A DNA stretch of 64,000 nucleotides from contig OZ024727.1 of assembly GCA_964016875.1 (NCBI GenBank), positions 9,886,091 to 9,950,090 of the forward strand. Direction: 5' to 3'. This DNA is from Fallopia convolvulus. Taxonomy: Eukaryota > Streptophyta > Magnoliopsida > Caryophyllales > Polygonaceae. Positions 45,362 through 56,219 of this stretch are shown piece by piece. A program made the position numbers and the translations under genes. The notes under the pieces were generated by a model. It searched no databases. It was not told where the DNA came from and saw nothing but the letters and a program-made list of their open reading frames with translations. The first letter of the stretch is position 1, and the number at the start of each line of letters is the position of its first letter.

Positions 45362-46865
45362 GAACAATTAAGCCCCATTTCCTATAAAACCTGGCTTATA
45401 GTGTTGACTGCATTGCTCATTTGTTATAGTAACACTTACCATTTCTTAAATTGGACCTATTCTTACTACTTTGTTCTGCTGCTGCGTTGTGCTTTTGAGG
45501 GTCATGGATCTGCATTGCTTCTATTTAATCGGATGTTTTTGACAGGTTTCGGTCCCATCTGCCGCAATCGAGCCCGTTTTTTCCCTAATCTCTTCCACTG
45601 CTGACCACAACTCCATCTCCTTAGTCTGCAAACACTGGTATTCAGTGGAGCGGCACGGCCGACACCGAGTATTCGTCCAGAATTGTGACGCTCTCACCCC
45701 TCAAATCATAAGCCGACGGTTCCCCAATCTCCGATCCCTCCTGATCAACGGGGATGCTTATGGGACCCACTTAAGGCTCTCTACGGATGCGCATCCGTGG
45801 GTTACTATGATTGTGAGCAGCTATCCGCGAATGGAGGAGATCATAATGAAAGGTATGCAGGTGCATGATTTGGATTTGGAGTTGCTTGGGAACTCTCTTC
45901 CGTATTTGACAGTAGTGGTTCTTTCTGAATGTTTCATGCCTTCCGCTGATGGCTTGCGCTCCATTGCTTCCGGGTGCAGGTACGTTTCATTTTTCTTTTG
46001 CTAATGAACAGAGCATTGACTCTTCGCATTAGGAGATATTTGATTTGGGTTCTCATATTTTCTTCCATTTTGCTCTAGGAAACTGAGAAAGCTCCACGTA
46101 CCAGTCATCGAGTTAGAGGATTCTGACTTATTTCGGATATTTCGTCAAAAGCGAGAATGCCATGAACTGCAAGAGCTGAGCATTACGTTCTGGGGTGAGT
46201 GTAGGACAGTAAGGTCAGTGGGTCTTCTTTGTGTTGTTGCTGGCTGTCCTAAGCTTCACTCCATCGAGTTCGAATGCAAAGAGATGACAAATGCAGCTCT
46301 CCGGAAAGTTGCTGAATTTCTCCCAAATCTTCACTCTTTTGGCATAATTGTTGTCGAGGCCGGTCCCGACAACTCTACCCTCGAACCGTTCGACTCTGGC
46401 ATTACATCCATTATTAAGGGTTGCAAGAACCTAAAGCATCTCGCAATAAACGGTCTTTGCATTACCGAGCGGCTATTAGAACACATTGGGGCCCATGGCA
46501 AGATACTCGAGACGCTTAAAATAGCTAATGCTACGTCGTCTCTTCGATCAGGGCTCCATCATATTCTCTTGGGATGCACTAGTCTTAGATCCTTGGCTAT
46601 TGTGCAATGTGAAATTCAGGACGAAGCACTGCTAGCAATAGGTGGTTGGCCGGAGGCATTGGAGTCATTTAAGCTGTGTGAAACTGAGGTGACATATGGA
46701 CCATGTAAGCTGCTCAAGGAAAGGTATCCAAGAATGATTTTCGAGGTCGAAGATGAAATAATGCCTTTAGAAGAAGATTTTGAAGATGACGAATACGTGT
46801 CCTCACTACATATATATAGGCCACGTAATGGGTGGGCTTCCATTGGGATTTGTGAACACTTTTAA
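44426..46865 (+). CDS. TIR1/AFB-like F-box-LRR protein, copy 2
   Basis: Same three-exon structure as copy 1: 44426-44491, 45546-45979 and 46079-46865, 428 codons. The ATG equivalent to copy 1 (44338) is followed by TAG after eight codons, so I start at the next in-frame ATG (44426), which leaves a 22-codon exon 1. The F-box region reads IEPVFSLISSTADHNSISL. The C-terminal LRRs include NAALRKVAEFLPNL, IIKGCKNLKHLAINGLCITE and HILLGCTSLRSLAIVQC. The C-terminus is extended beyond IYRPRNG to ICEHF. Central LRRs are missing as in copy 1, so the deletion predates the duplication. A solo LTR sits in intron 1. It may be functional from the second ATG or already decaying. Confidence 0.65.
44918..45302. 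mobile_element. Solo LTR in intron 1 of TIR1-like copy 2
   Basis: 385 bp that begin TGATAGTGACC and end AATATATCA (TG...CA, TGATA/TATCA), flanked by AGTCC (44913-44917) and AGTAC (45303-45307), a 5-bp duplication with one mismatch. Copy 1 shows the empty site at about 41786-41800. The insertion is therefore younger than the gene duplication. Confidence 0.8.
45319..45362. repeat. (GTT)n microsatellite in intron 1 of TIR1-like copy 2
   Basis: About 15 units; paralogous to 41804-41878. Confidence 0.95.
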
Positions 46866-46980
46866 TTTCCAATATGGCATTTTGTGGTCTTGGTATCAAA
46901 CTCGTGTGGTGCTAGTAGCAACATAAGAATTCACATTTTGTGACAGCGTCGGGTATGTAATTGCGGCCTAATATCTTTTA

Positions 46981-47565
46981 TTGTGTTGGTATTTTAGTGC
47001 TTTGTATGAAAGCCTTTTGCTTGAACCCAATAGCGCACTGTACGTGTATGTGTCAATGTGTGTTTGTGTTTATTATGGGGTTAATTACACATTTAGTTTT
47101 TGGGTAAATGAACTCTTGTTAACGTGGGAAGTAACTCTCATTTGGGTTTGGGGGAAAATATTGGCAGACAATGGGTCGACGGGGGTGATCGAGTTAAAAT
47201 CCTTGCCGGAAAAAGTTTGCAGTCCACTAGTGGGCTTCCGCAAGGTTGTAGTTATTGACAATGGGTCGACGTTGGCGATTACTAGTTTCTTTGCTGAAAT
47301 GTGGGTTATGCGGTTGTCGGCGGACGGGAATGTCGAATGGGTAAGGCAATACGACCGCCTCCCATTGGCACGTGCCATATATGTCACGCCGAACAATGAC
47401 GTATTGATACAGCCAATGGATCACCGTGATCTTAGTCGAGAAGTGGCGACGCTGGTCCTACATAAACTTGGTCAGCCGTTCACTTGTAGAGTGGTGATCA
47501 GGCCAAATCTGTCGGGTAAAATTCATTATATCTCTGAATATGTTCCAAGTCTGCTGCTGTTGTAG
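46981..47565 (+). pseudogene. Chimeric F-box remnant (A-type 3' flank joined to B-type FBA end)
   Basis: Positions 47000-47170 match the A2 3' flank (26120-26290). At about 47170 the sequence switches to the last ~130 codons of a B-type exon 2 (STGVIELKSLPEKV, VVIDNGSTLAITSFF, SEYVPSLLLL), followed by the B 3' flank to about 47700. The frame is open across the join, but no F-box, start or promoter is present. Confidence 0.8.
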
Positions 47566-47829
47566 GAGAGTATGTTGCTCCTTGCTGCTGGATGTGGGAT
47601 TCTTGACTGTTGTCCCCTTTTGTCGGTCATTTTTGTGTGGGCTTCCATTGGGATTGTTACTGTTTTTGTGGTTTGTCAGTCAAGAAAACCGATCGCTTTG
47701 CTACAATAGGATCCGATGAAGCACGGCCCTAAATTTTATTTGAAATTAGGGTATTGATTATCACCAATTTTAATGCAAGTAAAACGAGTTGCGGGTCGGG
47801 TCAAGTCGGGTCGGGTCGATTTATTGTAG

Positions 47830-48480
47830 TGCTTGGAGCAAATGCCATGATAAGGTAAATTTCGTATGCTAGCTATATTTAAAATTTTAGCATTCCACCA
47901 TGCTAGAAGACAAAAGTAGCTCATATGCTATATTTTTTCGACACCACCATATATTGAAATATTTATAAAAAATGGTTTTAATTTGATGCAATGTCTTTCC
48001 AACGGTAATATTTTTTCGGGTTTTTCATAACGACTCATTTACACAGTAATATTTTTCCGGCTTTTCACGACAGCTATTTTGCCAACCCTCTATATAAGTT
48101 GGCCACCATCACCATTTTCATCACACCATATTCTTCAAACCCTCCAATCTTTTCTTTGTGAAACACCCACCATGAATAATTATCATATCTCATCATCCTC
48201 TTTGTCATCATCAAATCAAACTGATCGATGAATATTACTATCAGGTCATGGCTTCCTTTGGTCAAGAGCAAAATTTATTGATTCGCACTTACGCGAATAA
48301 TAATCAAGTATTAGCGGAGTTGGATGGCGACGGGGACGTCGACGAGGCTGAATCGAGTCGGAGAGGAGCAGTTCCTGGGCATGTAACTTATTTTGTAAAG
48401 TTTAGTCGAATACACACAAGACATCCATGAAATGCACAACTAATATTTTAATGTATAATATATGTTTTTTATGCAACCTT
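47830..48480 (+). mobile_element. Fragment of the H element (third copy)
   Basis: Matches the promoter and first ~60 codons of the composite gene in H1 and H2 (MASFGQEQNLLIRTYANNN, SRRGAVPGHVTYF). An early frameshift (GATCGATGAATA for GATGAGTA) lies near 48227. After GHVTYF the sequence enters a 60-bp direct repeat (48391-48450) that recurs at 50946-51005. It is not functional. Confidence 0.7.
48391..48450. repeat. 60-bp direct repeat, left member
   Basis: TTTTGTAAAGTTTAGTCGAA...ACAACTAATATTTTA, including TGAAATGCAC. The right member at 50946-51005 differs at a few bases. The two bracket a ~2.5-kb segment with the Harbinger ORF1 and the truncated transposase. Confidence 0.85.
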
Positions 48481-48749
48481 AAAATTTGCTTATGTATTAC
48501 GTTGAAAATAATCCGATTTTACGCTGGCATAGGCTATATTTTGAAATTTGAATTGTACCTTACAGAATATATACTCTTATTATAATTTGCATGACCGCCA
48601 AATAATTTAAACCAAATGAGGCTCTAAAACCATTATTACGTTTGCAGACTAGGGTTCCATTTACTACTGAAGTGATTGTGCTGCGTGAATTGATAGATTG
48701 ACTTGGGGGTTCCAATTTATTACGTTTGCAGACTGTTGTTGACCGAGCC
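48481..48749. other. Displaced copy of the C-type 5' flank
   Basis: GCATGACCGCCAAATAATTT and GCAGACTGTTGTTGACCGAG landmarks match 15240-15380 in order. No gene. It ends where the Harbinger ORF1 sequence begins. Confidence 0.65.
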
Positions 48750-49856
48750 TCAAATTTTCAAGGATTTTCTAATTTTCAAGGAAATCCTTATAATGTTCCT
48801 TTTGATCCAAATCTTTTCAATAACCCCAATTTCATGATGATGGTGCAATCTTTTAACAATCGAAATACCCCACCACAAAGTTTTCCAAATTATCATCCAA
48901 TATCTCAAAACAATATATCAAGTGGTCAAGCATTTTCCATGCCTCAACCGTTTGAGCAATATCCAACAACACCGGGTGGAGATGGAAGTAGTAATAGAAC
49001 TACGATGTTTCCATCCTTATCCGTTGAAGACGTCACCGGCCACAACATTGATGATGATGTTGATGAAGAAGAAGAAGATGGTGTTGACATCCAACTAACA
49101 CAAAGCAACAACAAATCAAAAACACAAAAGGAGAGATGGACTATAAAAGAAGATGAAGCCCTTGTGTCCGGGTACTTGAATTGTGGTGGAGATCCAGAGA
49201 TAGGAACGGATCAATCAAAGGCCAAGTTGTGGAGAGAGATTAAGCGCCTTTATGATTCAGCACAAGTGAGAAATCCAACCGCCATCCACAAAAGGACGCC
49301 AAAAGCCTTAAGATCACGTTGGAGGACTATCAATGGAGAGGTTAACACTTGGGTTGGGGTGTATGCAGAAGCCAAGAGGCTTCAAATGAGTGGTTCAAAT
49401 GATGATAATGTGGAGAACAATGCTCACGAACTCTTCATAGCCAAAACCAAAGGCAGGAGATTTAAGTTAAGGCATTGTTGGGTAGAGATGAGGCACCTTT
49501 CAAAATGGCAAGTCCCAGACCGCATGTTACCTTCTGAGAGTGAAGATAGTGCAAAAAGGTCAAGTGATGAAATTGGTTATACTCGTCCAGATGGTGTCAA
49601 GAAGGCTAAAAGAAAAGGCAAGGCAGCGGCTAGTTGTTCATCTCAAAGCTTGGAGGAGTTCAATAATTCCTTGACTGGATTGAAGGGGGAGAGAAGTAAA
49701 ATATCAGATCAAATTTCCCAAATGATAGAGTACCAAAAGGAGCGAGATGAAAAGAAAATGAGGTTCAAGCTATTCACCTATTTTCTTGGTAAACCATCTC
49801 TTCAACCTCAAGAACAAGAATATTTTGAGAGGTTGAAAGAAGAATTCATGAAATAA
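48750..49856 (+). CDS. PIF/Harbinger ORF1 (Myb/SANT-like DNA-binding protein), 5' truncated
   Basis: About 368 codons. After an Asn/Phe/Pro-rich N-terminus and an acidic stretch (DDDVDEEEEDG), a trihelix/SANT-like domain follows (ERWTIKEDEALVSGYLN, LWREIKRLYDS, RTPKALRSRWRTINGEV). The C-terminal helical region (LKGERSKISDQISQMIEYQ, FERLKEEF) is the NAM-associated type. In PIF/Harbinger elements this protein helps the transposase bind DNA and enter the nucleus. No ATG is seen at the 5' end; the sequence joins C-type flank DNA at about 48750, and the first ATG in frame is at 48834. It belongs with the transposase part at 50099. Confidence 0.8.
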   Translation, partial: SNFQGFSNFQGNPYNVPFDPNLFNNPNFMMMVQSFNNRNTPPQSFPNYHPISQNNISSGQAFSMPQPFEQYPTTPGGDGSSNRTTMFPSLSVEDVTGHNIDDDVDEEEEDGVDIQLTQSNNKSKTQKERWTIKEDEALVSGYLNCGGDPEIGTDQSKAKLWREIKRLYDSAQVRNPTAIHKRTPKALRSRWRTINGEVNTWVGVYAEAKRLQMSGSNDDNVENNAHELFIAKTKGRRFKLRHCWVEMRHLSKWQVPDRMLPSESEDSAKRSSDEIGYTRPDGVKKAKRKGKAAASCSSQSLEEFNNSLTGLKGERSKISDQISQMIEYQKERDEKKMRFKLFTYFLGKPSLQPQEQEYFERLKEEFMK

Positions 49857-50098
49857 GTTAAGGGTTGTTGTTTAAGTTAGTTGTTTAACAATTGTTGTTT
49901 AAGATTTGCTATTTTCATTCTTGTTGAATTTTTAAAGTTTGATTGCTCGTGTACTTTTTAATTTTTGTTGTTTTTTTGTAATGGTAATGTCATCTATTTC
50001 TAATATGATTATGAAGTTTGTTTTTTAGCATATATACAAAATTGATGATAGCATTGAAATGACTATACTATACTAACATCTAAAATGGTTGAACATCA

Positions 50099-50797
50099 TT
50101 GATGAGTGCACGAAATGAGTATACAAAATTGATTGCACGAAATGATATCAATGTCCTACAACGGTCTCCAGTGTTTGATGATATATATCATGGTCGAGCT
50201 CCACAAGTTACATACAACGTAAATGGAAATACGTACAATATGGGGTATTATCTCACAGATGGAATATATCCTAAATGGGCATCATTCATGCCTGCAATCA
50301 GGCTACCCCAAACCCCTGAGGATGCATTATTTACAAGAAGACAAGAGGCAGTCAGGAAAGATGTTGAGCGTGCATTTGGGGTGCTGCAAGCGCGGTTTGC
50401 AATAATACAACAACCGGCTATGGCGTGGAATGAGAACATGTTGTGGAAGATAATAATGGCTTGTATTATCATGCACAATATGATTGTTGAGGATGAGCGA
50501 GATACATATGCTAATATGAGTTATCAAGATCCAACTGAATTTGTTCAAGACAGGGCTGAACATGTTGGTGGCTCATCTAGTGGGCATGAGTCATTTACGG
50601 TGCGACGTGGTCGATTTCGAAATCTAACTCTAGAGCAATTTATTGAGAAAAGGAATGAGGTTTGGGATAACCAAATTCATTACTCTTTGCAAACAGACTT
50701 AGTTCAACATATTTGGACTAATTGTCGTTTGAGTAACGAAACAACGTTTCCATGTAATTTGTTTCTTTTTAATGTAATTTTTCGGTATGTTGTTTAA
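50099..50797 (+). pseudogene. PIF/Harbinger transposase (DDE_Tnp_4), C-terminal part
   Basis: 232 codons matching the second half of HARBI1-like transposases: NDINVLQRSPVFDDI carries the middle Asp, then YLTDGIYPKWASFM, the third acidic residue in RKDVERAFGVLQARF, and ACIIMHNMIVEDER. The N-terminal half with the first catalytic Asp and the helix-turn-helix is missing; the 5' boundary falls in unrelated AT-rich DNA. Some N-terminal sequence of the same type lies at 48248-48390, on the other side of ORF1. It cannot be an active enzyme. Confidence 0.85.
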
Positions 50798-50945
50798 TGT
50801 AATTTGTAATGCTATTGTCGTGATTATCAAATATTATAAGTGATATAAAATATTAATGCAGATTAATTATTGAACTTAATTAAAAAAATTCATTAAGTAA
50901 CTCAAATTTAATTAATAAGAGTTTTCATTAATTTAATCAATGCAA

Positions 50946-51005
50946 TTTTGTAATGTTTGATCGAATGCACACAAGACATCCATGAAATGCACAACTAATA
51001 TTTTA
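50946..51005. repeat. 60-bp direct repeat, right member
   Basis: See 48391-48450. It follows the truncated transposase and AT-rich DNA. Confidence 0.85.
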
Positions 51006-51227
51006 ACAAGAAAAATAGAGTTCCTACAAAAAAAACAAAAAAAATAGAGTTGGGCAAGCCTAGCATTGTGGGAAGGATGATGTAAATTGGGGAGGGTAGA
51101 GAGTAAATTTAGTGGAATGTGAGGTGGAGGAAAGAGAAAATGAGGTGGAGAAAGGAGAAGAGGAGAGAGAAATTTTGGGCAAGCCCACCATTGCTGATGC
51201 TCTTATTACTTGGGGTTCCATTTTTTT

Positions 51228-51468
51228 TTTTGGTTAGAGTATTTTTTTTTGGTCGAAAGCTCTTCCACTGCCACATTTAATGGGCCAATGTTTGTTAATG
51301 GGCCTTCCCACTTAGAGAAGTAGGGTTCGGGAAAGGGTCTAATCGTTATTTTTCTATACTACTATAAATTCCCTGATTGTCGACATTCACAGAGCTTTGC
51401 GGGCGGCTCTTCATACTCTAACCATTGAGCTTTCGACCAAAAAAAAATACTCTAACCATTGAGCTCCG
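51228..51468. repeat. Inverted repeat (~35-bp arms)
   Basis: GGTTAGAGTA...GGTCGAAAGCTC at 51232-51271 is mirrored by GAGCTTTCGACC...TACTCTAACC at 51427-51457, with poly-T and poly-A runs inside the arms. A partial third copy of TACTCTAACCATTGAGC precedes it. It may be a small foldback/MITE. Confidence 0.65.
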
Positions 51469-52261
51469 CCCGTTGCTTCTTTCATGCATCTATCATCGCC
51501 CTCATTTTCAGGTTAAAATCGCTTCTCTAGTCACTACTGTCTTTTGTTCGAAGAATTTTAGAATATAGCTTCGTTGTTGAAGTGATTATATATGTTTATT
51601 GTATACCTGGAATGGATATGGGATTGGGAATGGGGTTATTTCATACCTAAATATGGTGTTTGGTGTTTTATTGGAATAGGGATTGGGAATGAGCTTCTTC
51701 TCTACTCCCATGGCTTCTAGTCATTGAAAGCTTCTTCTTCCAGTGTCAACCCCATGGTTTCTAGTCATTCAATGAAGGAGTAAAGTAAAAATTATGGCAG
51801 TGGAAGAGCTTCTTCTCTACTTCCATGGCTTCTTCAACAAATTGGTCTTATAGATAAATATTAGGCAATTTTCAGATCCGAGTCGGTAAAATTAGAGAAG
51901 AATGAAGCGATGATTATTTCATTCGAGAGTAAGTCTCGGAGGCTTTCCGAAAGGAGTGAATATGCGTTATATGTTCTATTAGTTATGCTAGGATTTATCC
52001 AATTTCGATATTCTGATATATTATGCGTATTTGATGCTATTTACTTTGTGCATTTTTTATATGAGACTAATATAAATAACAGAATTAGAGTGACGTGTAG
52101 TTTAGTTTGTTGCATGTGTTGTCCACCCTATGTGTACGTAATCTTACTGGCAAGGTGGCTTTACAATCTTTGTTTGTTGAATTGATTTAGGATGACAAAT
52201 AGTTACCATTTTGAACCGTATTGATTCAGTTATCACTGGGCCAAGGCTAAGGAAGACTAGA
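51469..52261. other. Gene-poor spacer
   Basis: Contains an ATTGGGAATGGGG MITE-like remnant near 51610-51690. A 91-codon frame at 51910-52185 has no recognisable domain, and I do not regard it as a gene. Confidence 0.4.
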
Positions 52262-52600
52262 GAGTGAAATGCTGGCAGCAGCTTGAAGAGAGTTGGTAAG
52301 GAAAATGCTCAAAACTCAAAAAAGGCTTGAGAAGGAAATGTCGAGCAACGTCAAAGATTAGGACTTGAGACGGAGTTTCCCGATTCTAAGCAGAATGAAG
52401 AAAGCATGAAGATGGAAATTCAGAGCTTAAAAGACAACTTAAAGAAAACTGAGCTGACCAAAGTGAAAAGACTACGGAACTTAAACGGCATTGTCAAAGG
52501 GAAAGGATAAGAGAAAAAATGAGTTTCTCAAGTCTAAGAGAAATGAATGCGGTGCGAATAAGCAAATTCTGAGCTTAAAAGATAATGTTAAATCTTTTTT
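52262..52600 (+). pseudogene. Coiled-coil gene fragment, plus-strand member of an inverted pair
   Basis: Translates in pieces as NEESMKMEIQSLKDNLKK and related Lys/Glu-rich coiled coil, with stops and frameshifts. The same sequence lies in inverted orientation at 53640-53840. The parent protein is not recognised. Confidence 0.6.
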
Positions 52601-53417
52601 TATTTATTATTATCAAATAATAAATATCATACATTGACCAAGATTGCTATATTTTTTAGAAGGTAAGATCTGGTGTTGGACAACTATGAATCCACTGCAC
52701 TATCTGGTGTTGGACAGGTAAGAGTACTATGAATCTACCTAATTATTTGCTTTTTTATAATTTTTGACTATAAAAGTTAGAGAAGGTTCATTCGAATAAG
52801 ATTGTTATCATGAGTATTGTTAGGTTGCATTCCATAATTTAATCCGAGTCTTAATTGGATTTGACATGCCCTTGGTCATGTAAGCATGTGATCCCGTGAT
52901 TAGAGTAGCTTATAGTGGACAAATGATCTAATTAAGAGAAGTACCATACTCATTACTCATTAGTAAAGTGTTAATACAGTTCTGCCTAGAGTAATTAGGT
53001 ATGGGTTGATATTAAAGCTGCACGCGTAATTCGTCTTCTTTAAGTAGGCACCTACTCTTTTCTAATACGTAGACATGCATAGCACTAAGGATTACCAAAA
53101 AAAATTATATTTGCAGGCCACAGAGTTACGAAAATAACACTCAAACTATAATTAACTGATTTGGTTAACAGCTCTTTTTCACTCACTGTTTGTCTTCTTC
53201 CTACTCATTTGACTAGCATTGAAGAAAGAACACTATGTTATATGTACCATAATAAGGATATGTTTGGATTACACAATAATTCACAGTTTAATGCAGCTAA
53301 ATGCTGTATAGTAAATTATTGGTTGTAATCCCAACTGAAATAGATTTACTACCCTCTCACGAATCTTGGGTTCTACTTATTTAAACTAATATTGTTAGCC
53401 TTTGTCTTTTATGTTAG

Positions 53418-53541
53418 GGTGAAAGGATAAGTGTAACAAACATTGGTGATTCACGTCCTGTTCAAACTACCGCATCAGAAGATGGCAGTTTAGTAGCTGT
53501 TCAGGTCACTATTGATTTCAAGCCCAATCTACCTGATAATT
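53418..53541 (+). pseudogene. PP2C-type protein phosphatase exon fragment
   Basis: After an acceptor-like GTTAG, the frame GERISVTNIGDSRPV...DGSLVAVQVTIDFKPNLP matches the plant PP2C segment around the GDSR motif (GDSRAV, then SLVAVQLTVDLKP). The GDSRAV alanine is replaced by proline. No other PP2C exon is seen nearby. It lies between the two inverted coiled-coil fragments. Confidence 0.75.
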
Positions 53542-53639
53542 CAGTTCACCACTTTCTTCGTTTCCCTTAGACTTGAAAAACCCCTCTTTTCTCTTATTTT
53601 TTGCATTTGACGGCCCCATCTTAAGTTCCGTAATTGTCT

Positions 53640-53971
53640 CGCTTTGCTCAGTCAGTTTTCTTTAAGTCTTCTTTTAGGCTCTGAATCTCCGTCTTCAGGC
53701 TTTCTTCATTCCGCTTAGATTTGGGAAACTCTGTCTCAAGTTCCTTAATCTTTTGACGTTGCTCGGCATTTTTTCCCCGAGTGTTCTTCGAGTTTTCAGC
53801 ATTTTCCTTCTTTAACTCTCTTTTGACGTTGCGAGTATTTTGCTCTTCAGTCTTCCTCAGTTTAATGGTGACTTTATCTTTTCTTTTTTGTTTATCACTT
53901 TGAGAACTAGATTCTTCAACAAAGTAATATGTAACATTCTGGTCCTGCAGAAACGAAATTGTTTGTATCAA
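53640..53971 (-). pseudogene. Coiled-coil gene fragment, minus-strand member of an inverted pair
   Basis: A 107-codon open frame, rich in Lys and Glu (KELETEFPKSKRNEESLKTE, IQSLKEDLKKTD), predicted to be almost wholly coiled coil. It is the better-preserved partner of 52262-52600. No start context or partner exons were found. It could be the tail of a longer coiled-coil protein captured by a transposon. Confidence 0.5.
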
Positions 53972-55515
53972 TGGCTAAGCTATACTATACCTTTTGGTGA
54001 AACATAGTAATATGTCATATGTGTGAGTGCATTATTTGAGTATGCAAACATTCGTTCAGACAACAGCGATTGAGGCATCCAGTGTATTTGCTGATTTGCA
54101 ATTACTTACTCATGATCTTACTTTTTATCAGGACTAAGGCATATGCTTTCCTCATTGATTAGGAATTCCATGCCAAATGTTTCACATGCTACACTTGATC
54201 TAATACGTGTTTCTTTTTCTTTATTGCGAATGACGTTTATTATTGCGTGTTCTACACGATGTGTTGCAATACTTTGTTCTGTTCACTTATGAACTCTGCA
54301 GTATAAAAAACAAAAAGATATCGCATAGTTACGAACACAGACGTGACAAATGACTAATACGTGGTAATGATTAATGATGTGTGTTGGAAATAATGTTTTA
54401 AAAACAATTTATTAATTAGTTATGTTAATGCATGATTTTCTCAACTGAATAAGATCTGTTCCCAAATTTCTCCCTTTTGGTTTAAAGATAATTAGGCCTA
54501 TAAATTGGCCGATTTTGAGGATTAGAGCAGATATGAGACGCTCTATTTTTCTGTTTTTTTCTTCTCTTTGACAAACACATGAAAAAGGCTAAGAGTTCCA
54601 CCTCTTTCGGATAACTGCACACTGAATGTGGGCAGAGTTTTTAACCCTGGAGTGAGCCGCCTTGTAAGATTTGCACTGGAATGTAGCGGTTTTTCGCTCA
54701 AGTACAAAAGATTTCATATGGCTCTGCAATTCCTAAAACTCCTTTCAATTGAGGTTTTTATTTATTTTGTTTCTTCAATTGTTTTCGACTAAATAATCCA
54801 ACAACCGAAACAAAGCTCCATTCATTCATGCTTACCACAAAATAATAACATAGTATACTATTATTTTTTACTGTCCTGGACTGTAATTAATACCTTTAAT
54901 TGTACCAGTATACGTACATAGCTTCGTTCGTATCTTAATTTATATCACAACAGAGGCACAGAAGTATGCTACAGTTTAGTATTTAATGAATCAGAAATGT
55001 GAGACGGTAATAGGATCAAAGCATGTAATTGGGTTCTAATTTCGAATCACTGTGACTATAAACCAATACTGTACAAAAACGCCAACAACATTACCTAGGT
55101 TCGGTACCTCCAGAGTAAGTATCTGGGAGGTTTGGTGTAGGGGGGGCACACCTGACTTAGAGCCGCGTAAGGGCAAATGCTAGATCAAATGATACGTGAC
55201 TTCCACGACAGTTGTAATAAGTAGATAGCGCGGAAAAAACAAATAAACAATATGAGCACGACAATTTAGTAAAAGAAAATAACCAAAGACATAAAGAAAA
55301 AAATAGAAGAAAAAAACTCGAAATGAAGATCAAATTAAACCAACGATTGTTGTAGACTTGTAGTAATTAAGCTCAAATTAAACCAACGCTAAAAAACAAA
55401 AAACAGGATTGTGATAATTCGAAGAGACAGACCCTTGTCTTCTATTTACGATTTGTAAATGGTACTACAACATTGAGATTATACTCTAGATCTTCTTACA
55501 CAAAATTCAAGGTCT
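53972..55515. other. Gene-free spacer
   Basis: I see no coding exon, RNA gene or clear mobile element here. Confidence 0.4.
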
Positions 55516-55760
55516 CTCCTTTTCGAATACGAATGCAAATCGCTGTCAAATGCAGCACTTGCTGTAGTTGCAGAACGATTGCCAAATCTTCACTTTGTGG
55601 GCATAATCCTCACTCATGGCAGGAGGCGTTGGAGTCATTTGAGTTGGTGACATGTGAGTTGACATATGGATTCTGTAAGCTGTTCAAGGAAAGGCATCCA
55701 TGCATGATATTCGAGATCGATGGTTTAGGAGAAGATTTGGAAGATGACGAATTTCGTGGC
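55516..55760 (+). pseudogene. TIR1/AFB-like exon 3 remnant (third copy)
   Basis: EYECKSLSNAALAVVAERLPNLHFVGI is recognisable in one frame and is cut by a ~230-bp deletion. The 3' end then continues in another frame (ALESFELVTCELTYG, CKLFKERHPCMIFEI, GEDLEDDEF). The flank to about 56215 matches the 3' flank of copy 1. It is a dead third tandem member. Confidence 0.8.
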
Positions 55761-56219
55761 CTCACTACAATATATATATATATATATAGAGGTGGGTTCA
55801 AGTAAGAAGGCTATTATAGTGTGAAGGGGTGGATAATGTATGACAACATGGATAATGATAAGATTATCATTATCCATGTTTACGTCTTATGCAAAAGTGC
55901 GTGGGGGAGTTCATTATATAGTTTCTATTTTTCCTTGACGTGTTTGGTTTATACATGGTGCAAGCTTGACTGAGAGGTCAATTTCTGTTGTGTTATTCGG
56001 TTTTCGGTCCACCCATATTTCGGTTAAGTCGGGTTTTTGAGTGTAGTCATATTTCGGATTTTTTCGCGTTTCGGGTTTTCCAGATTTTGGGTGAATCGGA
56101 TTTCGAGTTTGGCAGGCTTCCGGGTTAATCGAATTTAAGGTGAGCCGGATTTTGATTTATACTACATAAAATTTAAATTAATAATTGGTCATTTGTAATG
56201 ATTTCGATTAATAATGTAA

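Noticed and set aside
51910..52185. 91-codon hydrophobic frame that might be a small membrane protein
   Set aside because: No recognisable domain, promoter or conservation, and it lies in AT-rich gene-poor DNA. Length is within chance.
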